NCBI RefSeq assembly: GCF_014195655.1
Contig: NZ_JACICD010000005.1
Coordinates: 248,001-312,000, forward strand
From: Ancylobacter tetraedralis
Lineage (GTDB): Bacteria; Pseudomonadota; Alphaproteobacteria; Rhizobiales; Xanthobacteraceae
DNA: 64,000 bases
Reading direction: 5' to 3'
Below the pieces are notes generated by a model. It worked only from the letters and a program-made list of their open reading frames with translations, made no database searches and was not told where the DNA came from. Numbering within the stretch: position 1 is the stretch's first letter; each line of letters opens with the position of its first letter. This document shows, one piece after another, positions 8,839 to 18,065 of the stretch. The position numbers and the translations under genes are program-made.

Positions 8839-9570
8839 TCAGCGCATGAACGAAAAGGCGTCGCTGACCGCGCCGCGCACGCTGTCCACTGCGGCGGCCG
8901 CGCCGTTCTTCACCGCACCATAGGCGGAAGCCGTGCCCTCGACCGTGCGGTCGACAATGGCGCCGGCGCTGGGCAGGCCGAAGAAGCCGCCCGATTCAGC
9001 TTCGACCACAGGTGCGGCAGGAGCGGGCGTGACAGCAGCGGGTGTCGCTGCCAGCACCGCGTGCGCACCGGCCGGAGCCACCACGGAATCGGCGTCCGCG
9101 GAGGTCATGCCGACCTGATAGGAGGCGCGGATGATCATCGGATCGCGCGTATCGCACGCACCCTCGCAGCGATCGAACCGTTCGACGCCGGCCGGCATCG
9201 CGGTCGCGACATGCGGCGCCGCATGCTTGGGCACCGCAGTCGATGTGACCACCGCGACGCTCGACTTGTGCTCGGCCCCGCCATGATAGACGGCGGTGGG
9301 GTCGATCGCCCGCAGCAGGCCGGGAATGCCCTCCCGGTCGCTCTTGGCGGCGGCTTCCGCCTCGCCCAGCAGAGCCTCGCTTGGCTCTTCGGCGATCAGC
9401 CGGGCCTCGCTCTTCTGCGGGGCCTGCTCGGCCAGCGCACGGTGGTAGCCATGATCATCGGCAAAGGCGTAGATTCCCACCAGCACGGCGGCCCCGAAAC
9501 CCAGCGGCAGCAGAATCCGGCCGGGCAGCCAGCCATGGAATGAGGCGTATGAAGTTCCGGCGAAACGCAT
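8839..9570 (-). CDS. Membrane-anchored protein of unknown function
   Basis: 243 residues. One hydrophobic segment lies near the N-terminus (about 15-38, ILLPLGFGAAVLVGIYAF) and may act as a signal anchor. The rest is Ala/Val/Pro-rich and probably periplasmic, with an isolated Cys pair in the FDRCEGACDTRD stretch that could form a disulfide. The C-terminus (VEGTASAYGAVKNGAAAAVDSVRGAV) is an amphipathic Ala-rich helix. I recognise no family. It converges with gbcB and faces the second GlxA-type gene across a 256-base AT-richer gap. Confidence 0.65.
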   Translation of the reverse strand: MRFAGTSYASFHGWLPGRILLPLGFGAAVLVGIYAFADDHGYHRALAEQAPQKSEARLIAEEPSEALLGEAEAAAKSDREGIPGLLRAIDPTAVYHGGAEHKSSVAVVTSTAVPKHAAPHVATAMPAGVERFDRCEGACDTRDPMIIRASYQVGMTSADADSVVAPAGAHAVLAATPAAVTPAPAAPVVEAESGGFFGLPSAGAIVDRTVEGTASAYGAVKNGAAAAVDSVRGAVSDAFSFMR

Positions 9571-9826
9571 GTTGCGACTCCCGCGTTGCTATGTCCCCAT
9601 TTCCAATGAACGCGGCGACATTTTTGCGGCGGCTTTCTTGCCTGCGCATGACGATGCCCGGGTATTTCCGAGCGATTTATTGCGTGATAGCGCTCCGTGG
9701 AAACATTGCGAAACCAAACAATACGCTCGGCAAGCTAAATCACCCGTTTCGGGACATGACGAGACGTAAGAACCCACTCTTTCGATTGATTCAAGACTGA
9801 ATGCGACCGAAATTGGACAGCATCCC

Positions 9827-10801
9827 GTGCTCAACCTCGCGACGCTTTCGCATATCGGCTTCCTCACCCTGCCGAACCATTCGATGATCGCCTGCGCCAA
9901 TGCGCTGGAGGCGCTGCGCATGGCGAATTACGTCGCCGAGGCCGCGCTTTATTCCTGGCGCGTGGTGACGCTGGACGGCACGCCGGCACCGGCCAGCAAC
10001 GGGCTGACGCTCTCGCCCACCGTCCCGCTCGCGGAGGCCGGCCCGCTCGACCTCATCATCGTGTGCGGCGGCACCGACATTCGCCATGCGGCGACACCGG
10101 CCATTGCCGATGCGCTGCGCCGACTGGGCCGGCGCGGCACCGCGCTGGGGGCGCTGTGCACCGGCAGCTTCGTGCTGGCCGAGGCGGGGCTGCTGGATTT
10201 CCACCGCTGCGCCGTGCATTGGGAGAATCTCTCGGCCATTCGCGAGGAATTTCCCGAGATCGACTTCGTCGAGGAAGCCTTCGTGATCGACCGTGACCGG
10301 CTCACCTGCACCGGCGGCGTGGCCCCGCTCGCCATGATGCTGGCGCTGATCGAGGCCAAGGCGGGCCGCGCGCTGGCCGACAAGGTGTCCGAGCAGTTCA
10401 TCGTCGATCCCGCGGGGCGGCGCTCCGGGGAGCGGATCGCGGCGCGACCCCGCCCCGCCCTGCCCGACCCCACGCTCGCCCGCGCGGTGCGGCTGATGGA
10501 AGGAGCGATCGAGCGCCCCCCCGGCATCGGCACCATAGCCCGCCGGCTCGACGTCTCGGCGCGCCATCTGGAGCGGCTGTTCCGGCGGCATCTCGGCGTC
10601 ACCCCCGCCGCCTATCATCTGGGCCTGCGGCTGGAACGGGCGCGCGAATTGCTGCGCCTGTCGCCCCTGCCGGTGACCGATGTCGGTCTCGCCTGCGGCT
10701 TCCAGTCGGCGGCGCATTTCTCCACCGCCTATGCCCGCCGCTTCGGCCGGCCGCCCAGCGCCGAGCGCCGGCCCCGGGCGGCGACCGTCCCGACCATATG
10801 A
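9827..10801 (+). CDS. GlxA-family transcriptional regulator (second copy)
   Basis: 324 residues with a GTG start. The DJ-1/PfpI-like domain (about 1-180; IIVCGGTDI, then ALCTGSFVLAEAGLL) is followed by an AraC double helix-turn-helix domain (about 215-315; IGTIARRLDVSARHLERLFR and VTDVGLACGFQSAAHFSTAY). It resembles GbdR-type regulators of quaternary amine catabolism, and it lies between gbcAB and dgcAB. The paralogue at 2924 sits by the sarcosine genes, so the two may divide control of early and late steps. That division is inference. Confidence 0.87.
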   Translation: MLNLATLSHIGFLTLPNHSMIACANALEALRMANYVAEAALYSWRVVTLDGTPAPASNGLTLSPTVPLAEAGPLDLIIVCGGTDIRHAATPAIADALRRLGRRGTALGALCTGSFVLAEAGLLDFHRCAVHWENLSAIREEFPEIDFVEEAFVIDRDRLTCTGGVAPLAMMLALIEAKAGRALADKVSEQFIVDPAGRRSGERIAARPRPALPDPTLARAVRLMEGAIERPPGIGTIARRLDVSARHLERLFRRHLGVTPAAYHLGLRLERARELLRLSPLPVTDVGLACGFQSAAHFSTAYARRFGRPPSAERRPRAATVPTI

Positions 10802-10921
10802 CCCACGCGTAAACGGAGCCCCCACCGCACCGCAATGTGAGCGCTGTTTACTCTGGCGCAGGGCGGCGCATGCTATTAGTGACACAGCGATCTTCCGATC
10901 TGGTCGATCCCACCCCGGCCG

Positions 10922-11734
10922 ATGAGCGCGGATATCCGCCGCGCAACCGATATGAACGCGCCCCTGAAGCCAACCGGCTACCGCCAGCTGGCCGCCCGCT
11001 ACACCACGCTGACCGCCGACATGCTGGCGCCGCAGCGAACGCCGCTGGCCGATGCGTGGCTCGGCCTGCCCATGACCTTCGTCGCCGGCGCCACCAATGC
11101 CGGCGGGCTGCTGGCGGTGGGCCAGTACACCTCGCACATGTCCGGCATCATCTCCTCCGCGGCGGACCATGCCGTGGTCGGGGCGCTGGACCTCGTCGTC
11201 TCGGGCGTCGGCGCGCTGATCGCCTTCCTGCTCGGCGCCGCCACCTCCGCCGTGCTGGTGAACTGGGGCCGGCTGCACCATGCCGGCCGCGAATACTCGC
11301 TGCCCCTCGCGCTGGAAGCCTGCCTTCTGCTCGCCTTCGGCGTGCTCGGCGCCTACACGCGCTCGTCCAGCGTCGTGCTTGGCATGGAAGTGGCGGTGCT
11401 CTGCTTCATCATGGGGCTGCAGAACGCCACCGTCACCAAGATGTCGGGCGCCAAGATCCGCACCACCCACATGACCGGCATCGTCACCGATATCGGCATC
11501 GAGCTGGGCAAGCTGGTCTATTCCAACCGCCGCCGACGTGGCACCGGCGCCCCGCTGGTGATGGCCGACCGCGAGAAGCTGAAGCTGCTGTGCTATTTCC
11601 TCGGCTGCTTCTTCTTCGGGGGGATCACCGGCGCGCTCGGCTTCAGCTATGTCGGCTTCGTCTTCTCGGTCCCGCTCGCGCTGATCGTGTTCGCGCTGGC
11701 CGGTCCCTCGTTCCTGCGCATCCTGTTCCGCTGA
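10922..11734 (+). CDS. YoaK family (DUF1275) membrane protein
   Basis: 270 residues with about six transmembrane segments. The DUF1275 hallmarks are DAWLGLPMTFVAGATNAGGLL near the N-terminus and GLQNATVTKMSGAKIRTTHMTG in the centre. The family consists of small inner-membrane proteins of undetermined function. Two starts are possible: ATG at 10922 (used) and an in-frame ATG ten codons later. Neither has a clear ribosome-binding site. The position inside the betaine island is not explained by any known role. Confidence 0.85.
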   Translation: MSADIRRATDMNAPLKPTGYRQLAARYTTLTADMLAPQRTPLADAWLGLPMTFVAGATNAGGLLAVGQYTSHMSGIISSAADHAVVGALDLVVSGVGALIAFLLGAATSAVLVNWGRLHHAGREYSLPLALEACLLLAFGVLGAYTRSSSVVLGMEVAVLCFIMGLQNATVTKMSGAKIRTTHMTGIVTDIGIELGKLVYSNRRRRGTGAPLVMADREKLKLLCYFLGCFFFGGITGALGFSYVGFVFSVPLALIVFALAGPSFLRILFR

Positions 11735-11869
11735 GGAGGGGTCGCAGTCCTACCGGGGCGATGGCGCAAACCTTCTGTTCGCCATAGGCAGAAGCGACCT
11801 ATCGTGGGAACAATCGCAGATGGCCCCGCATCGGGCGCCGGATCGCGGTCGAAGGAGCGCGCGACCATC

Positions 11870-13909
11870 ATGATCGCCAATGCCGAGGCCTTGCTGAAAC
11901 CCTTGACCATCAAGGGCCTCACCATCCGCAACCGGGTGATGTCGACCTCGCACGCGCCCGGCTACGGCAAGGATGGCAAGCCGCAGGAGCGCTACCAGCT
12001 CTACCACATGGAAAAGGCCAAAGGCGGCATCGGGCTGACCATGTTCGGCGGCTCCTCCTCCGTCGCCATCGACAGCCCCGCCGCGCCCTGGAACCAGATC
12101 TCGGTCGCCGACGACAGCGTCATTCCCTATTTCCAGCAATTTGCCGAGCGCGTGCACGCCCACGGCGCCAAGCTGATGATCCAGCTCACCCATATGGGCC
12201 GGCGCACCAAATGGGACACCGAGAACTGGTTCCCCACCCTCGCCCCCTCGGTGCGGCGCGAGCCAGCCTCGCGCACCATTCCCCGCGCCATGGACAAGCA
12301 CGACATCCGCCGCGTGGTGAAGGCCTTCGCCGACGCGGTGCGCCGCTGCAAGGAAGGCGGGCTCGACGGCTGCGAGATTTCCGGCGCGCATGGCCACCTC
12401 ATCGACCAGTTCTGGTCGCCCAGCGTGAACCAGCGCACGGATGAATATGGCGGCAGCCTCGAAAACCGCATGCGCTTCGGCATCGAGATTCTGGAGGCCA
12501 TGCGCGAGGCGGTCGGGTCGGACTATGTCATCGGCATGCGCATGTCCGGCGACGAGATGATCGCCGACGGCCTCAGCCACGAGGACTGCGTCGCCATCGC
12601 ATCGACCTATGCGCAGGCCGGGCTGGTCGACTTCCTCAACATCCTCGGCGGGCAGGCGCGGGACGAGATGAGCCACGCCGTCTCGCTGCCCAACATGTCC
12701 TTCCCGGTCGCGCCCTTCCTGTTCCTGCCCAGCGCCATCAAGCGCGAGGTGGATGTGCCGATCTTCCATGCCCAGCGCGTGACGGACCTCGCCACCGGCG
12801 CCCGCGCCGTCGCCGAGGGCCATGTCGACATGATCGCCATGACGCGCGCCCATATCGCCGACCCGCATCTGGTCAAGAAGCTGATGGAAGGGCGCGACGA
12901 CGACATCCGCCAGTGCGTCGGCGCTGGCTATTGCATCGACCGCATTTATGTCGGCGGAGACGCGCTGTGCCTGCAGAACGCCGCGACCGGGCGCGAGGCC
13001 ACCATGCCGCACGTCATCCCCAAGGCGGAGGTGGCGCGCAAGGTGGTGGTGGTCGGCGCCGGCCCGGCCGGGCTGGAAGCCGCGCGCGTTTGCGCCGAGC
13101 GCGGCCACCAGGTGGTGCTGTTCGAGAAGGACAATGTCGCCGGCGGGCAGGTCAACATCGCGGCCAAGGCTACCTGGCGCGAGGCGCTGTCGGGCATCCC
13201 GCGCTGGCTTTACGCGCAGGTCGCCAAGAAGGGCGTCGATATCCGCCTCGGGCGCGAGGCGACGCCGGCGGACGTGCGGGCCGAGAATCCGGACGTCGTC
13301 ATCCTGGCGACCGGCGGATTGCCCAATCCCGGCCATGTGAAGGGCCATGAGCACGCGGTCTCGACCTGGGATGTGCTCACCGGCAAGGTGGAGCCCACCG
13401 GCTCGGTGCTGGTCTATGACGAGATCGGCGGCCACAACGCCGCCTCCACCGCCGAGGTGCTGGCCAAGCGCGGCTGCCTGGTGGAACTGGCGACGCATGA
13501 TCTGCAGATCGCCCAGGAGGTCGGCACCACCAACAAGCCGGTGCACCTGCGCGAACTCTACAAGCTCGGCGCCGTGCTGACGCCCAACATGGAGCTGATC
13601 GAGATCTACCCGGAGGGCAACCGGCTGGTGGCGGCGCTGCGCAACACCATGACCGAGGCGGAGGAAGAGCGCGTGGTCGACCGCGTGGTGGTCGATCACG
13701 GCACGCTGCCGGTGGACGGCCTGTTCGAGGCGCTGCGCGCTCAATCGGTAAACGATGGCGAGACCGACCTCGACGCGCTGGTGGAAGGCCGGCCGCAGCG
13801 CTGGACCGGGCAGCCGGGCTTCGCGCTCTACCGCGTCGGCGACGCCTGGACCGGGCGCAACATCCACGCCGCGCTCTATGATGCGCTGCGCCTCTGCAAG
13901 GACCTGTGA
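11870..13909 (+). CDS. dgcA: Dimethylglycine demethylase subunit A (FMN/FAD oxidoreductase)
   Basis: 679 residues from the ATG at 11870, preceded by AAGGAG; homology (LLKPLTIKGLTIRNRVMSTSHAPG) begins at once. The N-terminal two thirds is an old-yellow-enzyme TIM barrel (FMN), and the C-terminal third is an FAD/NAD-type domain with VVGAGPAGLEAAR near 395. Between them the cluster region reads C349-x5-C355-x11-C367, so only three of the four cysteines usual in trimethylamine dehydrogenase relatives are present. It oxidises dimethylglycine to sarcosine with DgcB and an electron transfer flavoprotein. A CTTCTG/CAGAAG inverted repeat (11772-11794) lies in the 135-base upstream gap. Confidence 0.92.
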   Translation: MIANAEALLKPLTIKGLTIRNRVMSTSHAPGYGKDGKPQERYQLYHMEKAKGGIGLTMFGGSSSVAIDSPAAPWNQISVADDSVIPYFQQFAERVHAHGAKLMIQLTHMGRRTKWDTENWFPTLAPSVRREPASRTIPRAMDKHDIRRVVKAFADAVRRCKEGGLDGCEISGAHGHLIDQFWSPSVNQRTDEYGGSLENRMRFGIEILEAMREAVGSDYVIGMRMSGDEMIADGLSHEDCVAIASTYAQAGLVDFLNILGGQARDEMSHAVSLPNMSFPVAPFLFLPSAIKREVDVPIFHAQRVTDLATGARAVAEGHVDMIAMTRAHIADPHLVKKLMEGRDDDIRQCVGAGYCIDRIYVGGDALCLQNAATGREATMPHVIPKAEVARKVVVVGAGPAGLEAARVCAERGHQVVLFEKDNVAGGQVNIAAKATWREALSGIPRWLYAQVAKKGVDIRLGREATPADVRAENPDVVILATGGLPNPGHVKGHEHAVSTWDVLTGKVEPTGSVLVYDEIGGHNAASTAEVLAKRGCLVELATHDLQIAQEVGTTNKPVHLRELYKLGAVLTPNMELIEIYPEGNRLVAALRNTMTEAEEERVVDRVVVDHGTLPVDGLFEALRAQSVNDGETDLDALVEGRPQRWTGQPGFALYRVGDAWTGRNIHAALYDALRLCKDL

Positions 13910-13923
13910 GGGGGACGAGCGCC

Positions 13924-15906
13924 ATGATCCCCCCCGGCCCCCCCGCCACACCCGCCGCCTTCTGCCTGTCGCTGGTCATCCTCTCGCTCGCCGGCCTCGC
14001 TCTGGCGCTGGCGGCGCGGCGCGCGCGGCTGTGGTGCGTCGGCCGCGGCGTGCGGGTGGAGTGGGTGCGCGGGCTGCTCGCGCTGCCGAAGCGCTATCTC
14101 GTCGACGTGCACCACGTTGTCGGCCGCGACCCTTTCGCGGCGCGCATGCACGCGCTGGCCGCCGGTGGGCTGCTGGGCGGTTCGGGGCTGGCGCTGCTGG
14201 CGCTCATTCCCACGCTGGGCGGCGCGCGGCTTTACTGGGCGGTCATCGCCCTCGCTTTCGCGGGCGCCCTCGCCGGCGGGGTCATGGTCGGGCGCCGGCG
14301 TTATCCCACGAAACCCGCGCGCCTGTCCGGCGGGCGCTTCCAGATCCTGCCCTTCCTGCTCACGGCCTATGCCGCCGGCGCGATGCTGGTGGCGTTCGAC
14401 GCCGCGCTGGGCGGCGCCCTGCCGGCGCTGGCCTGGCCGGCTCTCGCTCTCGCGGTGATCGGCGGGCTCGGCCTCGCGCTGCAGGTCGACCGCGGCCCGA
14501 TGCGCCATGCCTTTGCCGGGGCGACCCATCTCGTCATCCATCCACGTCCCGGCCGCTTTGAGGGTGAGCGGGCCACCGACCTTGTGCCGCTCGACCTCGA
14601 CGCCCCGCGCCTCGGCGTCGCGACGCCGTCCGACTTCGCCGTCAACCGGCTGGTGGGGTTCGATGCCTGCATCCAGTGCGGGCGCTGCGAGATCGCCTGC
14701 CCCGCCTTCGCCGCCGGCCAGCCGCTGAACCCCAAGCGGCTGATCCAGGACCTCGCCGCCGCGATCCAGCCGAACGCCGCCAACGCGGCTTACAAGGGCA
14801 GCCCCTATCCGAACGCCCGCGCGGTGGCCGGCATTGGCGGGCCGGACCTGCCGCTCATCGGCGCGGGGGCGATGATCCATCCGGACACGCTGTGGTCCTG
14901 CACCACGTGCCGCGCCTGTGTCGAGGAATGCCCGATGATGATCGAGCATGTCGACGCCATCATCGACCTGCGCCGCTACCAGACGCTGGAACTCGGCGCC
15001 CTGCCGGCCAAGGCCTCGCCGCCGCTGATGGAACTGCGCTATGCCGATGAGCCGGGTGGACGGGCGCTGGCCGCGCGCACCGATTTCGCCGCCGGCCTGA
15101 CGCTTCCCCTGATCTCGGCGACCGGCCGCGCCGAGGTGCTGCTCTGGCTCGGCGAAGGCGCCTATGAGCTGCGCTACGGCCGCACGCTGCGCGCGCTGGT
15201 CACGCTGCTACACACGGCAGGCGTCGACTTCGCGGTGCTCGGGCCCGAGGAGCGCGATTGCGGCGACCTCGCCCGCCGGCTCGGGGACGAAGCCACCTTC
15301 CAGCGCCTCGCCGCCGAGAACATCGCAACGCTGGCGCGCTATTCCTTCACGCGCATCCTCACGGCCGATCCGCACGCCCTGCACGCGCTGCGCAACGAAT
15401 ACCGGGCGTTCGGCGGCGCCTATGAGGTGATCCACCACACCGCCCTGCTCGACGAACTGGTGGCGGGCGGGCGGCTCACCGTGGGCGCGCTCCATGAGGC
15501 CCGCGTGACCTATCACGACCCCTGCTATCTCGGCCGCTACAACGGCGAAATCGATGCCCCCCGCCGCCTGCTCGACCGGCTCGGCCTCGCCCGGCTGGAG
15601 ATGGAGCGCGCCGGCAAACGCTCCATGTGCTGCGGCGGCGGCGGCGGCGCGCCGGTGAGCGACATCGAGGGCGAGCGCCGCATCCCCGACATCCGCATGG
15701 CGCAGGCCGCGGCGACCGGCGCGGGCATCGTCGCGGTGGCCTGCCCGCAATGTTCCGCCATGCTGGACGGCGTCACCGGCGAGCGCCCCGAGGTGAACGA
15801 CATCGCCGAACTGGTGCTGATGGCCGTGGAGGCGGGCCGCGCCAAGGCCGCCCGCAAGGATGTCGCCCGCAAGGATGCCTCCCGCCCGCCGGAGCCGGTC
15901 GCATGA
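13924..15906 (+). CDS. dgcB: Dimethylglycine catabolism protein B (membrane Fe-S electron-transfer subunit)
   Basis: 660 residues from the ATG at 13924, preceded by a GAGGGGGA ribosome-binding site 14 bases after the dgcA stop. About five to six hydrophobic segments fill the first ~190 residues. Two [4Fe-4S] motifs follow: CIQCGRCEIACP from Cys249 and CTTCRACVEECP from Cys326. The C-terminus carries cysteine-rich CCG domains (HDPCYLGRY, MCCGGGGG, ACPQCSAML), as in heterodisulfide-reductase and glycolate-oxidase type proteins. It is thought to pass electrons from DgcA to the respiratory chain. The C-terminal tail has a Lys/Arg-rich near-repeat (ARKDVARKDAS). Confidence 0.9.
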   Translation: MIPPGPPATPAAFCLSLVILSLAGLALALAARRARLWCVGRGVRVEWVRGLLALPKRYLVDVHHVVGRDPFAARMHALAAGGLLGGSGLALLALIPTLGGARLYWAVIALAFAGALAGGVMVGRRRYPTKPARLSGGRFQILPFLLTAYAAGAMLVAFDAALGGALPALAWPALALAVIGGLGLALQVDRGPMRHAFAGATHLVIHPRPGRFEGERATDLVPLDLDAPRLGVATPSDFAVNRLVGFDACIQCGRCEIACPAFAAGQPLNPKRLIQDLAAAIQPNAANAAYKGSPYPNARAVAGIGGPDLPLIGAGAMIHPDTLWSCTTCRACVEECPMMIEHVDAIIDLRRYQTLELGALPAKASPPLMELRYADEPGGRALAARTDFAAGLTLPLISATGRAEVLLWLGEGAYELRYGRTLRALVTLLHTAGVDFAVLGPEERDCGDLARRLGDEATFQRLAAENIATLARYSFTRILTADPHALHALRNEYRAFGGAYEVIHHTALLDELVAGGRLTVGALHEARVTYHDPCYLGRYNGEIDAPRRLLDRLGLARLEMERAGKRSMCCGGGGGAPVSDIEGERRIPDIRMAQAAATGAGIVAVACPQCSAMLDGVTGERPEVNDIAELVLMAVEAGRAKAARKDVARKDASRPPEPVA

Positions 15907-17117
15907 GCCGCCTTCGCCGCGACCTGCGCATGGAGCGCGCCACCCATCGCATCGAAGGCACGCCCCGGCCACGCTTCGATCTGGCCGCCATGTTGGCCGC
16001 CACACCAGCGGCCGCCGGGCGCCTCCGCCGGGACCCACGCGGCGAGGAGCGGCTCGCCCTCGTTCCCGGCACGCTGCGCCGCCGGCTCGACCGCACCCAG
16101 CGCGTCGCCGCTTCGGCGGTCGCCGCGCCCGCTGCTGCCGTGGCGGAGATGGCGCCGAAACTGGTCGTCATCGCCGAGCCGGCCTATCTCGTCGCCGTCG
16201 TGCCGGATGCGCCGGGCGGGCGCCTCACCCCGCATGACCGGCAGGTGATCGGCGCCGCGCGCCTGCTGGCGGATGCGGGCGGGGGGGCGGTGCTCGCGCT
16301 GGGCGAGATGCCGGGCGAGGACCTCGCCGCCGCCGGTGTCGATCGCGTACTCGGCCTGCCGGTCGCCGGCTACGACCCGGAAGCCAGGGCCGCGCTGCTG
16401 CATGCCGTGCTGGACGGGCTCGACATCCGCCACGCGCTGTTGCCGGAAAGCGCGGACGGCGCCGACCTCGCCCGCCGCCTCGCCGCGCTCACCGGCGAGA
16501 CGCTGTTCGCGGGTGCCGAAAGCCTGACCGCGAAGGCCGTCACGCGCGCGGCGCAGGGCCGGCGCATCGAGCAGCGGCGAGCGCCGCCGCGCCTCATCAC
16601 TCTGGCGGCCGATGCCAGCGCCCCGCATGGCGGCGCGCCGCACGAGGCGATCCCGGTCGTCTTCGCGCTGCCGGCGCTGATGCCGGGAGCCATTCTCTCC
16701 GCCGAGTTCGTGCCGGCCGATCCGGCCAGGGTCGGGCTTGACGAAGCGGACTTCGTCGTCTCGGCCGGCAATGGCGTCAGGGATTTCACGGCGTTCCGCG
16801 CCTTGGTCGAGGCGCTCAACGCCACGCCGGGGGCGAGCCGCATGGTGTGCGATGCCGGCCTCATGCCGCGGGCGGCGCAGGTCGGCGCCTCCGGCACGGT
16901 GCTTGACGCCCGCTGCTATTTTGCCCTCGGCATTGCCGGCGCGCCGCAGCATTTGCAGGGTGTGGCGCGCTGCGAGCATGTGGTGGCCGTCAATACCGAC
17001 CTGCACGCCGCCATGATCGAGCGCGCCGGCCTCGCCATCGTCGCCGACGCGCAGAAAGTGATGCCAGCGCTCATCGAAGCCCTCACCGGAGCGCTCGCAG
17101 TGGAGGCGCAGCCATGA
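15903..17117 (+). CDS. Electron transfer flavoprotein alpha subunit, betaine-pathway paralogue
   Basis: 404 residues; its ATG overlaps the dgcB stop by 4 bases. The C-terminal EtfA FAD-binding domain is clear: VGASGTVLDARCYFALGIAG, then HLQGVARCEHVVAVNTD and IVADAQKVMP. About 85 Arg- and Ala-rich residues precede the usual EtfA start, making it longer than the roughly 310-320 residues of housekeeping EtfA. In Pseudomonas a similar pair follows dgcAB. It probably accepts electrons from DgcA/DgcB and forms a heterodimer with the next gene product. Confidence 0.88.
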   Translation: MSRLRRDLRMERATHRIEGTPRPRFDLAAMLAATPAAAGRLRRDPRGEERLALVPGTLRRRLDRTQRVAASAVAAPAAAVAEMAPKLVVIAEPAYLVAVVPDAPGGRLTPHDRQVIGAARLLADAGGGAVLALGEMPGEDLAAAGVDRVLGLPVAGYDPEARAALLHAVLDGLDIRHALLPESADGADLARRLAALTGETLFAGAESLTAKAVTRAAQGRRIEQRRAPPRLITLAADASAPHGGAPHEAIPVVFALPALMPGAILSAEFVPADPARVGLDEADFVVSAGNGVRDFTAFRALVEALNATPGASRMVCDAGLMPRAAQVGASGTVLDARCYFALGIAGAPQHLQGVARCEHVVAVNTDLHAAMIERAGLAIVADAQKVMPALIEALTGALAVEAQP

Positions 17118-17911
17118 GGATCGCCATCCTGCTCTCGGCCGGCCGGCATGCCGTCTCCGGCCGCCCCGCGCCCGTGTCGGTGGAGTTGCAGGCCATCCGC
17201 CTCGCGCGCGAGTTGATCCGCCAGATGGCTGGCGAGGTGGACGGCAACGCGGCCGGCGACATCACCGGCTTCCATGCCGGCCCGGATGCCGGCCCGCTCA
17301 AGGACGCGCTCGGCCATGGGCTACCGCGCCTCATCCAGCTTTCCATCGGTGCGCAGGACGACCCGCTGCCGAGCCTTGCCGCCGCGCTCGGCGCGGAGCG
17401 CTTCGACCTCGTGCTCGCGGGGCGCAGTGGACAGGGCGGCGAGGATGCCGGCCTGCTGCCCTACGCGCTCGCCCGCACGCTGGGCCTGCCGATCGTGGCC
17501 GATGCCTGCGCGCTGGCGGCCGGCCCGCAGCACGGCACCGTGAGCCTTGAGCAGGCCCTGCCGCGCGGCGCCCGGCGGCGGCTCACCCTGCGCCTGCCGG
17601 CGCTGGTCACCGTGCACCCCGCCGCGCCGGCGCCGCTGCCCTTCGCCTTCGCCGCCATGCGTCGCGGCATGCTGGAGACGCGCGAGGGCGTGCCCGCGCC
17701 GCGCGCGGCAGGCGAGGTGGAGGAGCGGGCCTATCGGGCCCGGCCGAAACTCATCGCGAAGAGCGCCGCCGGCGCCTCGGCGACAGAACGGCTGAAGGCC
17801 GCGACGGAGGCCGCCAGCAGCGGCGGACGCCTCATCGTCGACCCCGCGCCCGAGGACGCGGCGCGTGCAATTCTCGCGCATCTGCGACAGATCGGCGTGC
17901 TGCGCGACTAA
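17114..17911 (+). CDS. Electron transfer flavoprotein beta subunit, betaine-pathway paralogue
   Basis: 265 residues, overlapping the alpha gene by 4 bases. It has the EtfB/adenine-nucleotide alpha-hydrolase fold: VELQAIRLARELI near the N-terminus, FDLVLAGRSGQGGEDAGLLPYALARTLGLP in the centre, then RRRLTLRLPALVTVHPAAP. The sequence is divergent from housekeeping EtfB, fitting a dedicated partner for dimethylglycine demethylation. It ends the dgcA-dgcB-etfA-etfB unit; a weak GGGC/GCCC hairpin lies about 40 bases downstream. Confidence 0.85.
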   Translation: MRIAILLSAGRHAVSGRPAPVSVELQAIRLARELIRQMAGEVDGNAAGDITGFHAGPDAGPLKDALGHGLPRLIQLSIGAQDDPLPSLAAALGAERFDLVLAGRSGQGGEDAGLLPYALARTLGLPIVADACALAAGPQHGTVSLEQALPRGARRRLTLRLPALVTVHPAAPAPLPFAFAAMRRGMLETREGVPAPRAAGEVEERAYRARPKLIAKSAAGASATERLKAATEAASSGGRLIVDPAPEDAARAILAHLRQIGVLRD

Positions 17912-18065
17912 CCCAGGGGAAAGCCGGCAGGGCTTACGGCACAACGCGTTGCGGGCGCTCGCCCGTCACGCAAACGACATCATTGGCCACGCAAAAGACA
18001 CCGCGCGACTCCATCCAGATCGCACACCAGAATGCAGCGCGCGCAAGCCGATGGGAGACGGGTCG

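Noticed and set aside
15846..15887. Near-tandem 21-base repeat at the dgcB 3' end as a possible separate element
   Set aside because: It is an in-frame Ala-Arg-Lys-Asp duplication within the variable DgcB tail, ordinary for a charged low-complexity terminus.
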